NCBI RefSeq assembly: GCF_004000605.1
Contig: NZ_CP018911.1
Coordinates: 2,170,001-2,234,000 of the forward strand
Length of the DNA: 64,000 nt
Direction of reading: 5' to 3'
DNA from: Glycocaulis alkaliphilus
GTDB taxonomy: Bacteria > Pseudomonadota > Alphaproteobacteria > Caulobacterales > Maricaulaceae
Shown one piece after another: positions 8,551-16,797 of the stretch (within the stretch, counting starts at the first letter, position 1; each line of letters starts with the position of its first letter). Position numbers and translations under genes: made by a program. The notes beneath the pieces were generated by a model. The model was not told where the DNA came from and searched no databases. It saw only the letters and a program-made list of their open reading frames with translations.

Positions 8551-10290
8551 TCAGCTGGCAGCGGCCTGCTGGACGATGGCCTCACCAGCCGCCTGTGCCA
8601 GGCGGATCTGTTCGTGGACGGCGGGCGTTTCCGGGTCGCTCTTGAGAATGCCGTCATCGCTGGCAGACACCACGGGAAGCGAAACCGTGACCGTGGTGCC
8701 CTCACCCAGCCGGCTCTGCAGGCTCATCGTTCCGCCATGCAGACCTGCCAGCGCATGCACCAGCGCCAGGCCCAGCCCTGAGCCGCGTTCATCGCTCTGG
8801 TGCGCGTTTGCGGCCTGTGCATAGGCATGGCCCAGCCGGCTGACCTCGGCCTCGCTCATGCCCGGCCCGCTATCACCGACCGCCAGCACCAGCTCGGCTC
8901 CGCTGGCGCGCAGCATCACGACGACAGCCCCGCCATCGGGCGTGAACTTGATGGCATTGGACAACAGGTTGAGCACGATCTGGCGCAGCGCCTTGCGGTC
9001 GGCGTGAACCGTGAGTTCGCTTTCGCGCAGATCGCAGCTCAGGCGGATATTCTTGTCCTCGGCGCGCAGGCGCATCATCCGCACGCACGTCTCGACGACC
9101 TCGCCCGCATCGAACGTCTCGCGCAGCAGCTCGTAGCGGTCCGCCTCGATCTTCGACATATCGAGAACATCACCGATCAGATCGAGCAGATGCACGCCGC
9201 TTTCATGGATGAGGTCGGCATATTCGGCATAGCGCGCCGGCATCGGGCCGAACAGGCGCTGCTTCATCAGGTCTGAAAAGCCGATAATGGCATTGAGCGG
9301 CGTACGCAGCTCATGGCTGATCGCCGCCAGGAACTCTGACTTGGCCTTGCTGGCGGCAACGGCCTCGTCGCGCTCGCGCGCCAGCCGGTCCAGAATCTTG
9401 TCCTCACGCTGCGGCACCGACAGGGCGACGACAAAGCCCTCTCCGGCCCGGTGCGCGCGCGCCTCCAGCGTTACCGGGCGGCCATTATCGCCGCGCATCT
9501 GTGTGACGATGGACCCGCTCGCCTTGTGCAGCTGGTGCTCCAGCATGTCGCGCCCCTCGTCTTCATAGGCAAGGTGCGACACCGGCAGGCCCGCCACATC
9601 GCGCGGCAGGCCGGGCATGAGGGAACGCGCCGCAAGCGACGCGGCTTGCATCCGCCCGTCCGCATCGCACACGATCAGGGCGGACGGCGCATGCACAAAC
9701 CCGTCTGCCAGCGGCTGCACCCCGGCATTTTGCCGGTCCAGCCGGGTGAGTGCGGGCAGCAGGCCAGCCAGGGCCACCAGCACGCCAAGCCCCAGATAGG
9801 CGGCCAAACCCAGCTCAAGCGGGAAAGGCAGGCCCGAGGCAGCGGGCTGCACCACACCGGCATAGAACATGATGAACAGGGAGGCGGAATTGACCAGCAG
9901 GCTGACCAGCGCGCCGCCATATTGCCGGCTGGCCGCCAGCGCTGCACCACCGGCCAGCGCCGCAAACGGCGTCAGCCAAGCCGGCCCGCCAGGAAGCGCG
10001 GCCAGCGCCAGCACCGGCACCACCCAGCTGATGACGATGAAGGCACGTGCGGCATCGCTCCAGCCGTCCGCGCGCGCCAGACGCAGGCCCACCAGTCCGG
10101 GAAGGGCCGTGGCAGCCAGCAGGGCGGCGGTTTCAAGGGGCGAACCCAGCATCAGCGCCGACACTGCGGCGCACAGCCAGAGCGCTGCCCAGAGCGCATG
10201 AATCCAGCGGGCCCGGGTACGGGCTATCCATCTGCCAAGCCTTGTTGCCAGGGTGATCATGCGGCCCTTGAGATTCCGACTCACTAACAT
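8551..10290 (-). CDS. membrane sensor histidine kinase, DivJ/PleC class
   Basis: 579 residues. About six hydrophobic helices (30-185), a PAS-like domain (about 200-300, ALIVCDADGRMQAASLAARS), HisKA with the H-box AISHELRTPLNAIIGFSDL (phospho-acceptor His near 325), then HATPase_c with N box LRQIVLNLLSNAIKF, G1 GDSGPGMSE and G2 GSGLGLAL. No receiver domain. Multi-helix membrane region plus PAS plus kinase resembles Caulobacter DivJ, a DivK kinase controlling the cell cycle; assignment to DivJ rather than another PdhS-type kinase is inference. I prefer the ATG at 10290 over a TTG at 10305. Confidence 0.85.
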   Translation of the reverse strand: MLVSRNLKGRMITLATRLGRWIARTRARWIHALWAALWLCAAVSALMLGSPLETAALLAATALPGLVGLRLARADGWSDAARAFIVISWVVPVLALAALPGGPAWLTPFAALAGGAALAASRQYGGALVSLLVNSASLFIMFYAGVVQPAASGLPFPLELGLAAYLGLGVLVALAGLLPALTRLDRQNAGVQPLADGFVHAPSALIVCDADGRMQAASLAARSLMPGLPRDVAGLPVSHLAYEDEGRDMLEHQLHKASGSIVTQMRGDNGRPVTLEARAHRAGEGFVVALSVPQREDKILDRLARERDEAVAASKAKSEFLAAISHELRTPLNAIIGFSDLMKQRLFGPMPARYAEYADLIHESGVHLLDLIGDVLDMSKIEADRYELLRETFDAGEVVETCVRMMRLRAEDKNIRLSCDLRESELTVHADRKALRQIVLNLLSNAIKFTPDGGAVVVMLRASGAELVLAVGDSGPGMSEAEVSRLGHAYAQAANAHQSDERGSGLGLALVHALAGLHGGTMSLQSRLGEGTTVTVSLPVVSASDDGILKSDPETPAVHEQIRLAQAAGEAIVQQAAAS

Positions 10291-10330
10291 CGTTGATGAC
10301 CGCAAGCTCTGCCTGCGGCGTTAACAATTA

Positions 10331-10345
10331 TTGAATCCCGCTTAA
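10331..10345. promoter_or_regulatory. near-consensus CtrA-type box upstream of the histidine kinase
   Basis: ttga-N7-ttaa, one mismatch from TTAA-N7-TTAA. It lies 41 bp upstream of the kinase ATG and 88 bp upstream of the divergent gene at 10433, so it could control either. An additional ttaacaatta stretch abuts it. Confidence 0.3.
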
Positions 10346-10432
10346 CGCCTGTGATCGCTGCGTGCGCCCTTGGACAACGGCAAATTTCACGGCAAAGTAG
10401 ATCCACTCAAGCTGTCTGGAGCGTTACCGGCC

Positions 10433-11431
10433 ATGATCACACCTCTGCTGGCCATTCTTTCTGTGTCCCTGCTGCATACTGGCGTTCAGGAAGTTGCTGA
10501 AAACGCTGATGAAAGCGCAGTCCCGAATCCGGTTCTCGTGCTGGAATCCGCGCCCCAGACCTCGGCCCTGCGCCTTCATGCCGACACCTATGCCGCGTAT
10601 CACTCGGATGTCAGCGAGGCGGGCGCCCGCGAATTGACCTCTGTCATGGCGCTCGACGAGACAATGGACTCGCTGGCCGCCTATTACACCGATGACCGGC
10701 TTGTGGACGCGCAGATCGCCTATGCCGCCCTCGTCGCCGCGCAGCATCCCGAATTTATCGACTCGGTGCGCGCCATCGCTGACTATTACGGTTCCGGCAT
10801 AACGGCCGCCAGCCTCATGAACGATCCGGTTTTTGTGACCGGCTTCATGGGCGCTGACACCGCCTCTGACAATGTGGTCGGCGCGCTGACCACCGATACA
10901 CGCACGATGAACATCGTGGCCGACCGCTACCGCGAGGCGGCCTACGATCTGCAGAGCCAGACCTGGGCGCGCACGCGCGCTCAAGACCGCCGCACCCGGC
11001 TGGAGCAGATCGAAAGCGGCTCGGTCCGCCTGCAGACGCCGTTCCGCATGGCGGAAAATGGTAATGGCCGCCGTCTCGGCGCCGCCTCTGACCTGTTTGG
11101 CGCATCGGCCAATGCGCCCCGCCCGGAAGCCCCGGTACCCGGTCTGGCGCTGACCGTGGGTGAGACCCAGCTTCAGCCCGATGAGCGCCGCGTGGGCCGC
11201 ATCCTTGCGGTGGCGGCGCTTCAGTCCATCGAGTCCGGCGACATGCGGGCGATGGATGCGCTGCTGGCCGATCCGGCCGTGGGCCGCTGCATCGTCTCGG
11301 CGCGGCTGAACCTCGCCCAGTGCGTCGCCGCTGGTCACTTCAAGTATGAAGACGCTTTTTGCATCGCTGAACACGCGCTTCAGGAAGTGGCTGTCTGCCT
11401 GACGACAACGCGCGCGCCAGTGGCCGAGTAG
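10433..11431 (+). CDS. hypothetical protein, probably exported
   Basis: 332 residues. The ATG at 10433 gives a short hydrophobic leader (MITPLLAILSVSLLHTGVQE) followed by an Ala/Asp-rich helical body; the longer frame from 10370 would place a hydrophilic stretch in front and is less likely. The body contains DETMDSLAAYYTDDRLVDAQ and, near the C terminus, three Cys (GRCIVSARLNLAQCVAAG, DAFCIAEH). I recognise no family. It is divergent from the histidine kinase, with possible CtrA-type control of both. Confidence 0.6.
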   Translation: MITPLLAILSVSLLHTGVQEVAENADESAVPNPVLVLESAPQTSALRLHADTYAAYHSDVSEAGARELTSVMALDETMDSLAAYYTDDRLVDAQIAYAALVAAQHPEFIDSVRAIADYYGSGITAASLMNDPVFVTGFMGADTASDNVVGALTTDTRTMNIVADRYREAAYDLQSQTWARTRAQDRRTRLEQIESGSVRLQTPFRMAENGNGRRLGAASDLFGASANAPRPEAPVPGLALTVGETQLQPDERRVGRILAVAALQSIESGDMRAMDALLADPAVGRCIVSARLNLAQCVAAGHFKYEDAFCIAEHALQEVAVCLTTTRAPVAE

Positions 11432-11470
11432 CGGCAGTGTTAATGCTCTGAAAACCATTACCAACTGGCG

Positions 11471-11485
11471 TTAACAGGGCATTTA
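11471..11485. promoter_or_regulatory. near-consensus CtrA-type box
   Basis: ttaa-N7-ttta, one mismatch from TTAA-N7-TTAA, 100 bp upstream of the small exported protein gene at 11586. Motif evidence only. Confidence 0.27.
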
Positions 11486-11585
11486 CCCCGAGCACTGCTT
11501 TTGCTGGAAATGGCCGGAACGCTCGCCTAGCTTTCATCGTAAGGGTCAGTAAGTCCCCGTCGAAGCAGGTCTGAGGCACAAGCCG

Positions 11586-11930
11586 ATGATGTTCATATTG
11601 CGCGCTGTATTCTGGATCGCAGTCGTGGCGGCATTCGTGCCGCCGGGCTTCACTGCGGCTGGCGGCCTGTTTGCCAGCGACATGGAACGCATGCTGGCCG
11701 AACCGGCTGCGCGTGCGGCCCAATCCCTGCACAGCGAAACGGCCCAGCCAGCACAGACCCGTGCGCACGAAACGGGCATTTGCGCCGAGTATGGCGAGCT
11801 GTGCGAGATCTGGGACCATGTCACGGGTTTCGGCGGCTATGTCGGCTCGATGGCCCTGTCACAGGCCGACGCGATGATTGAATCGGCGCGCGAGACCAGC
11901 TCTGCAAAACCCGCCGCGCAGACGCGCTAG
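11586..11930 (+). CDS. small exported protein, DUF5330-like N terminus
   Basis: 114 residues. The leader MMFILRAVFWIAVVAAFVPP is like the start of DUF5330 proteins of alphaproteobacteria (MxFLLRxAFWLxxV). The mature part has a Cys pair (GICAEYGELCEIWDHV) that probably forms a disulfide, and a disordered Ala/Ser/Thr tail. No function is known. It stands alone between a CtrA-type box and sufE, with an ATG ATG pair leaving the exact start ambiguous by one codon. Confidence 0.55.
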   Translation: MMFILRAVFWIAVVAAFVPPGFTAAGGLFASDMERMLAEPAARAAQSLHSETAQPAQTRAHETGICAEYGELCEIWDHVTGFGGYVGSMALSQADAMIESARETSSAKPAAQTR

Positions 11931-11977
11931 CACACCCGCGTCTTGCCCTTGACTGCCGGTGCGCCTAGGTCAGGCGC

Positions 11978-12394
11978 ATGCAGACCGGCGACACTGTCAT
12001 TGAATCCCTCGTGGACGAGTTCGACTTCCTGGGCGACTGGGAAGAACGCTACCGCTATCTCATCGAGATGGGCCGGGCGCTGGAGCCTTTAAGCGCGCAA
12101 GAACACAGCGATACCAACAAGGTGCAGGGCTGCGTCAGCCAGGTCTGGCTGGTTCTCGGCAAGGATGGCGAAGGCCGGCTCCTCATTCGCGGGGATTCCG
12201 ACGCCCATATCGTCAAGGGTCTGGTGGCGCTTCTCATCCGCCTTTACGCCGGGCGCCCGCCGGCCGAAGTGGCCGCTATTGATGCGCGCGAAGTGCTGGC
12301 CCGCATCGGACTGGGAGAGCATCTCTCCCCGCAACGCTCCAACGGCCTTGCCTCCATGGTGGCGCGCATCCGCGCCTGGGCCGCAGAGGCCTAG
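11978..12394 (+). CDS. sufE: SufE cysteine desulfuration protein
   Basis: 138 residues, normal SufE length. The active-site loop KVQGCVSQVWL puts the sulfur-accepting Cys at residue 52; DWEERYRYLIEMGR at the N terminus is the other family hallmark. SufE takes persulfide sulfur from the cysteine desulfurase SufS and passes it to the SufBCD scaffold for Fe-S cluster assembly. No suf genes are adjacent. The stop overlaps that of the convergent DUF6456 gene through a shared CTAG. Confidence 0.93.
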   Translation: MQTGDTVIESLVDEFDFLGDWEERYRYLIEMGRALEPLSAQEHSDTNKVQGCVSQVWLVLGKDGEGRLLIRGDSDAHIVKGLVALLIRLYAGRPPAEVAAIDAREVLARIGLGEHLSPQRSNGLASMVARIRAWAAEA

Positions 12395-13173
12395 CCCGCA
12401 AATGGATCAGCGGCCCTCGCGGCCCGCTTCAGCCCGTAATGGATGGCCAGACGCTCCAGCGCGAGATGCAAGGCCGTGCCGCCCGCCTTGTCCGGCCAGT
12501 CAAGATCCCGCACCGCCCGCTCCATGCCCGTCTCCCGGATGACGATATTGATGAGCAGCCTGTCCAGCCCCGGCCCTGCCGCTGCCAGCGCCGCCATCAC
12601 CCGTTCGCGGGCATCCAGCGCCCGCGCAGGCGCGCCAGCGGGGTCATGACCGCCGCGCGGACCGGATCGTGGCACACCTGACCAGTCAGACGTCACGCGC
12701 GAGCGCAGCGTCGAGGCATCATAGTCAGCCCGCAGCCGGTCTGCCGCTGTCACATGGACGCGCTCCAGCAAGGCCGCACGCCCCGGACGCGCAACGGCGT
12801 AGCGGGCAACGGGCGACGCATCGCCATTGGCCAGCGCCGCTACCACGCGGCCATCGGCCTGCATGACGGCGCGCGGTTCGAGCCTGCGGTGCTGGGCGGC
12901 AAACCGGCCCTCATCGTTGCTGCCCGGCACCTCTTCGCGTTTCAGCCTTGCAAGCCCTGCCTCCGTCACGGTCCAGCACGTTCCGCCCTCGCCGGCCTCC
13001 AGCGTGCCGTCGCTGACGCCCGCAGACAGCTCGCGCGCACTGAGCACCGCCAGCGGACGGCGGCGGCGGTCAGCACCGGCAAACACGCCATAGCCGCGCC
13101 CGCCGGGCAAAGCCGCGATGCGTCTTCCAGGGCGCGCCAGCCGGATCAGCCAGGAGGGCGCGCTCACCAGCAC
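12391..13173 (-). CDS. DUF6456 domain-containing protein
   Basis: 260 residues. The C-terminal half carries the DUF6456 core (ERVHVTAADRLRADYDASTL, DARERVMAALAAAGPGLDRL, GGTALHLALERLAIHYG), found in alphaproteobacterial chromosomal and phage-like proteins next to DnaA-domain-IV genes. The N-terminal half resembles a winged-helix region (CWTVTEAGLARLKREE). The gene overlaps the upstream HdaB-like gene; GTG at 13173 or a second GTG at 13167, which overlaps the TGA, could be the start, indicating translational coupling. Function is unknown; the pairing suggests a link to replication or DNA binding. Confidence 0.75.
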   Translation of the reverse strand: MLVSAPSWLIRLARPGRRIAALPGGRGYGVFAGADRRRRPLAVLSARELSAGVSDGTLEAGEGGTCWTVTEAGLARLKREEVPGSNDEGRFAAQHRRLEPRAVMQADGRVVAALANGDASPVARYAVARPGRAALLERVHVTAADRLRADYDASTLRSRVTSDWSGVPRSGPRGGHDPAGAPARALDARERVMAALAAAGPGLDRLLINIVIRETGMERAVRDLDWPDKAGGTALHLALERLAIHYGLKRAARAADPFAG

Positions 13174-13583
13174 AGCTCCGCGCGGTGGCGTCCGTCTGCG
13201 TTCAGCGGAGCTGCTGCCGGAAGAGCGGGCGATGGCATGGCCCGCAGCGAGGTTTCAAGATCATCCAGCCGTGCATCAAACCCGGCATCATCGCGCATGT
13301 CCTCGATCTTGTGGCAGGCATGGGCGACCGTGCTGCGATCCCGGCCAAAGGCGAGCGCGACGCGCGCCAGCGACATCTCGAACGCCACATGCGCCAGATA
13401 CATCGCAACCTGACGCGCCTGCGCAGCCTCGGCCGTACCGCGGCCCGTAGCCTGCACCGCCTCCACCGGCACGCCCAGGCTGAACGCGGCGGCCTGGCGG
13501 GCCAGCTGGGCCCGCGCCCGGTCTAGCCTGACCCGGTCTTGCGTTCTCCTGCCCTGACCGCCGCGCGCATGCATGTTTTCCAT
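13164..13583 (-). CDS. short DnaA domain-IV protein, HdaB-like
   Basis: 139 residues. The central part is a DnaA C-terminal DNA-binding domain: ARQVAMYLAHVAFEMSLARV followed by GRDRSTVAHACHKIEDM, the DnaA-box-recognising signature. The ATPase domain is absent. In Caulobacter a protein of this architecture, HdaB, stimulates replication initiation by interfering with DnaA inactivation; orthology here is inferred from architecture. I start at 13583 because gggag lies eight bases before this ATG; a longer frame to 13718 lacks such support. Overlap with the DUF6456 gene implies an operon. Confidence 0.75.
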   Translation of the reverse strand: MENMHARGGQGRRTQDRVRLDRARAQLARQAAAFSLGVPVEAVQATGRGTAEAAQARQVAMYLAHVAFEMSLARVALAFGRDRSTVAHACHKIEDMRDDAGFDARLDDLETSLRAMPSPALPAAAPLNADGRHRAELCW

Positions 13584-13825
13584 GTCCTCAACTCCCTGCT
13601 TCAACGCCATGCCGGGCATAATAGGCCCATAAGCCGAAAGTGAGGATAATATTCCTATCTGAAACGCAAAACCCCTCTCCCCCTCACGAAACCTCTCGGA
13701 GACAAACCGGGGTGACACCCCGGCAGACCGTTGAAATCACTGATGAATGAGCTTTTGCGCGGAGCGGCCCGCTTCGCCACAGGCGATGCGGACGGGGAAC
13801 ATGAGCGGGGATAAGGGAGGCTGGC

Positions 13826-14899
13826 CTAGGCCACCGGGCGCGTCAGCGACCAGTTCCAGTAGCGCAGCACGGTCTGCGCCTTGTCGACCGAGAGCGTGTC
13901 GAACACATAGCGCGCCTGTTCGGGCGCGGGATCACCGCGCCCTGCCGTTTGCAATAGCGACATCAGATGCCCGCGTGACAGGCCGGTCGCCTTGGTGAGG
14001 ACCGCCAGCGGCTCACCGCCGAAATCCGCCAGCATCCGCTCCAGCAGCGAGCGCTGGATGTTCGCCAGCCGCGCCATTTCGTCGACCAGTTCCGGAGAAA
14101 GACCCGTCCGGGCCGCTTCTTCAATGGCCCCTTCCAGCGATCCGAAGGGCGAGTTTTCCGCAGCGGCACGATTGCGCTGGCGGCGCTCGATATAGTTCAG
14201 GGCACGGCCGATCAGCTCGTCGCGCGGTGTTTCGCTAGCCGCCAGCGGGAACACGTCCTCGGCGGCGTCCTGCAATATCGCGCGGCCCACGGCGAAGCGT
14301 TCCAGCAGGGCCCGCCGCTCGCCATGCCCGCATTCCCAGAACAGGGCCATGGCCTGTGCCGGGCGCATCTCAGCGCGCTTGATGAGGCCGTGGGTCAGGG
14401 CCAGCTCGTCAGCGGCCATCTGCAGCAGGCGGTCCACCGTCTGGCTGGCAAGCTTCGCGCCGGGATTGGCCAGCAGCGCCAGTATCTCTGACGTGCTCCC
14501 GGAGGCCACCAGCGCCGCCGATACCACTTCGCTCACATGCTCACGCCGGGCAATGGCCATCCGGTGGCGGGTTTCGCCCTTGGCCGCAATCTCCATCAGA
14601 TCGAAATCGGTCAGGGCGCGCGCTGATTGCAGGATCGGCTCGGCCACCTCATAGGTGTCCAGCGCCAGACGGCGCAGGAGGCCCGGCGGGGCCTCTGCCT
14701 GCTCTGCCAGCCGCCGGGCAATGCGCATGCGCAATTCCGGCGCGGCATGGCGCATGATCTCGTCCAGCACGTCAGCAACCACCCAGCGCTCCTGCGGGCT
14801 GACCTGGCTGGAGGGCAGGCAGACAATGTCGGCCAGCCGCCGCGTCAGCCGCGAACGGGCCGTCACGCTGGGCGCAATTGCTGGATCGGCTCGGTCCAT
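13826..14899 (-). CDS. DUF2336 domain-containing protein (second copy)
   Basis: 357 residues, soluble and helical. RMRIARRLAEQAEAPPGLLR, LALDTYEVAEPILQSARALT and MEIAAKGETRHRMAIARREH parallel the first copy (VMQLARDAIEVAAPILAQSG, IAIATEAGEEHRRAMATREA), placing both in DUF2336. The family is characteristic of alphaproteobacteria with unknown function. I start at the ATG at 14899; a TTG at 14941 would add 14 residues. The gene is divergent from the MFS transporter. Confidence 0.8.
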   Translation of the reverse strand: MDRADPAIAPSVTARSRLTRRLADIVCLPSSQVSPQERWVVADVLDEIMRHAAPELRMRIARRLAEQAEAPPGLLRRLALDTYEVAEPILQSARALTDFDLMEIAAKGETRHRMAIARREHVSEVVSAALVASGSTSEILALLANPGAKLASQTVDRLLQMAADELALTHGLIKRAEMRPAQAMALFWECGHGERRALLERFAVGRAILQDAAEDVFPLAASETPRDELIGRALNYIERRQRNRAAAENSPFGSLEGAIEEAARTGLSPELVDEMARLANIQRSLLERMLADFGGEPLAVLTKATGLSRGHLMSLLQTAGRGDPAPEQARYVFDTLSVDKAQTVLRYWNWSLTRPVA

Positions 14900-15038
14900 T
14901 GCGGCTTGGCTCCCTGACGCACGAAAGGCTTGTCGCTGCAAAGCTTGCCTTCAGCGCGTTAAGGAAACGTGGCAAAGCCTGTTCAATCGGCGTAACTGGT
15001 CTTCTCCGGCCCGCTGCAAGGATCTGTGCAGATTCGCC

Positions 15039-16307
15039 ATGAATGACAGACCGACCGTATCCCGGCAGCCCTCCCGGCGGCGCTTCAGACCTGATCCGTT
15101 CTGGGCCTATATGGCCGTGGTGGCGGCCTGGTTTGCCAGCTTCGGCTTGCAGACCACCCTGTTTCCGGGCGTTATCAATTTCACCCTCGCCGAAAGCCCT
15201 GCGCGCCTTGGCATCGCACAGGCCGCCCTTACAGCGCCCATGCTGTTCCTCCTGCCGCTGACCGGCGTGCTCGCCGAGCGCGCAGACCGGCGCACCCTGC
15301 TTCTGGTCTTTCACGGTGTGGCAGGCGTCTCGGCGGGCATCATGGCCGCCCTGATGTTTGCCGGCCTGCTCAGCTATGAGGCGCTGGTGGTCTATGCGCT
15401 CGTGGTCGGATCGGCGGGCGCGTTTGTGATGCCCGCGCGCGATTCCGCGATCAATGGCGTGACACGCGTCACCCAGCGCCTGGGCAACCCGCTCAGCCTG
15501 CAGCGGGCCATCGTGTTTGCGTCCCTCGTGCAGTTCGGCGCCCAGATCACCGGCATGGGCGCGGGCTTTCTGGCCAGCTATGTCGGCCCGGCGCCGCTGT
15601 TCGCCGTACAGGCCCTCATACTGGTGGCAGGCGGCGCAATGGCCATGTCGATGCCGCGCCTGCCACGCCCGCGCGAACACACCGAGCCCGTGCTGACCGC
15701 CCTTGTAACCGGACTGCGCACGGTCATCAGCTCACCCGTCATCTGGCCGATGACGCTCATCATGATCGCGGTGGGCGCGCTGGTGGTCGGCGGCGGCTTC
15801 TTTGTCATCATCCCCGTACTGGTGCGCGACATCTATCTGGCCGGCTATGACGTGCTGGCGGGTCTGATGGTCACATTCTGGGTCGGCGCGCTGTTTTCCA
15901 ACATCATCCTGGCGCGCATGCCGCTGATCGAGCGTCCGGGCAGGACACTGATGGTGGTGCAGACAGCCGCCGCATTCGCGCTTGGCTGCATTGCCCTGCC
16001 TCTGCCCCTGCCCGCCCTGTTCCTGACCATCTTCGTCTGGGGTCTGGCGGGCGGCGTGGCGATGTCGCTATCGCGCGCGCTGGTGCAGGAAAACGCGCCC
16101 AAGCGCCAGATCGCGCGGGTGATGAGCGTCTACCAGCTGGGCCTTTTTGGCGGCATGCCGGCCGGCGCCGTCATCATGGGCTATGTCGTTGAGTGGATGG
16201 GGCCGCGTGATGCGGCGCTGATCCCGGCTGCCGGCATCCTGGCCGTTCTCATTGTCATCGTGCTGACAACGCCCATCTTGTCTGTCAGACGCGCCGATCC
16301 GTCATAG
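15039..16307 (+). CDS. major facilitator superfamily exporter, EntS-like
   Basis: 422 residues with about eleven to twelve transmembrane helices. The first is FWAYMAVVAAWFASFGLQTT; GVLAERADRRTLLLVFHGV is the MFS loop-2/3 signature (motif A, G-x3-D/E-R-x-x-R-R). Layout and the short N-terminal cytoplasmic segment fit the EntS/DHA3-type drug or siderophore exporters of the inner membrane. Substrate is not evident. The ATG at 15039 was chosen because it directly precedes the first helix; the upstream part of the open frame is antisense to the DUF2336 gene. msrB follows 27 bp downstream. Confidence 0.88.
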   Translation: MNDRPTVSRQPSRRRFRPDPFWAYMAVVAAWFASFGLQTTLFPGVINFTLAESPARLGIAQAALTAPMLFLLPLTGVLAERADRRTLLLVFHGVAGVSAGIMAALMFAGLLSYEALVVYALVVGSAGAFVMPARDSAINGVTRVTQRLGNPLSLQRAIVFASLVQFGAQITGMGAGFLASYVGPAPLFAVQALILVAGGAMAMSMPRLPRPREHTEPVLTALVTGLRTVISSPVIWPMTLIMIAVGALVVGGGFFVIIPVLVRDIYLAGYDVLAGLMVTFWVGALFSNIILARMPLIERPGRTLMVVQTAAAFALGCIALPLPLPALFLTIFVWGLAGGVAMSLSRALVQENAPKRQIARVMSVYQLGLFGGMPAGAVIMGYVVEWMGPRDAALIPAAGILAVLIVIVLTTPILSVRRADPS

Positions 16308-16334
16308 GCGGCGTACAATACGGGAGCTTGCCCC

Positions 16335-16742
16335 ATGCCGCGCCTGCCAGCCGACCAAGTCCGCGCCCTGCGGGCCAGACTGACCCCCGAACAGGACCGG
16401 ATCGCCTTCCACGAGGGCACCGAGCCGCCCGGCTGCTCGCTTCTGAACGCCGAAAAGCGCGCCGGAACCTATCATTGTGCCGTATGCGGCGAGGCCCTGT
16501 TTTCCTCGTCTGCCAAATACGAGTCCCGCTCCGGCTGGCCGAGCTTCTTTGAGCCGGTAAGCCCGGACGCCATCGGCACAAAATCTGATTTCAAGTTGCT
16601 GATGCCGCGCACCGAATTCCACTGCGCCAATTGCGGTGCCCATGGCGGACACGTCTTCAATGACGGACCGCCGCCAACCGGGCAGCGCTGGTGTGCAAAT
16701 GGCGAAGTGCTGGACTTCCGTCCGGAGGCGAATGAGGGCTAG
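16335..16742 (+). CDS. msrB: peptide-methionine (R)-S-oxide reductase
   Basis: 135 residues. Two CxxC zinc pairs (Cys48/51 in HCAVCGEALF, Cys97/100 in HCANCGAHGG), the SGWPSF substrate loop, and the C-terminal catalytic Cys120 in GQRWCANGEVL. MsrB reduces methionine-R-sulfoxide in proteins with thioredoxin as electron donor. Family members more often read RYCxNSxSL at the catalytic site; Gly-Glu here is a moderate variation. It is cytoplasmic; no leader is present. Confidence 0.93.
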   Translation: MPRLPADQVRALRARLTPEQDRIAFHEGTEPPGCSLLNAEKRAGTYHCAVCGEALFSSSAKYESRSGWPSFFEPVSPDAIGTKSDFKLLMPRTEFHCANCGAHGGHVFNDGPPPTGQRWCANGEVLDFRPEANEG

Positions 16743-16797
16743 AGTGCAGGCCATGCCGCGTTGCGGTCTGGTCTTTTATTTCCGGAGCCTGATTTCC

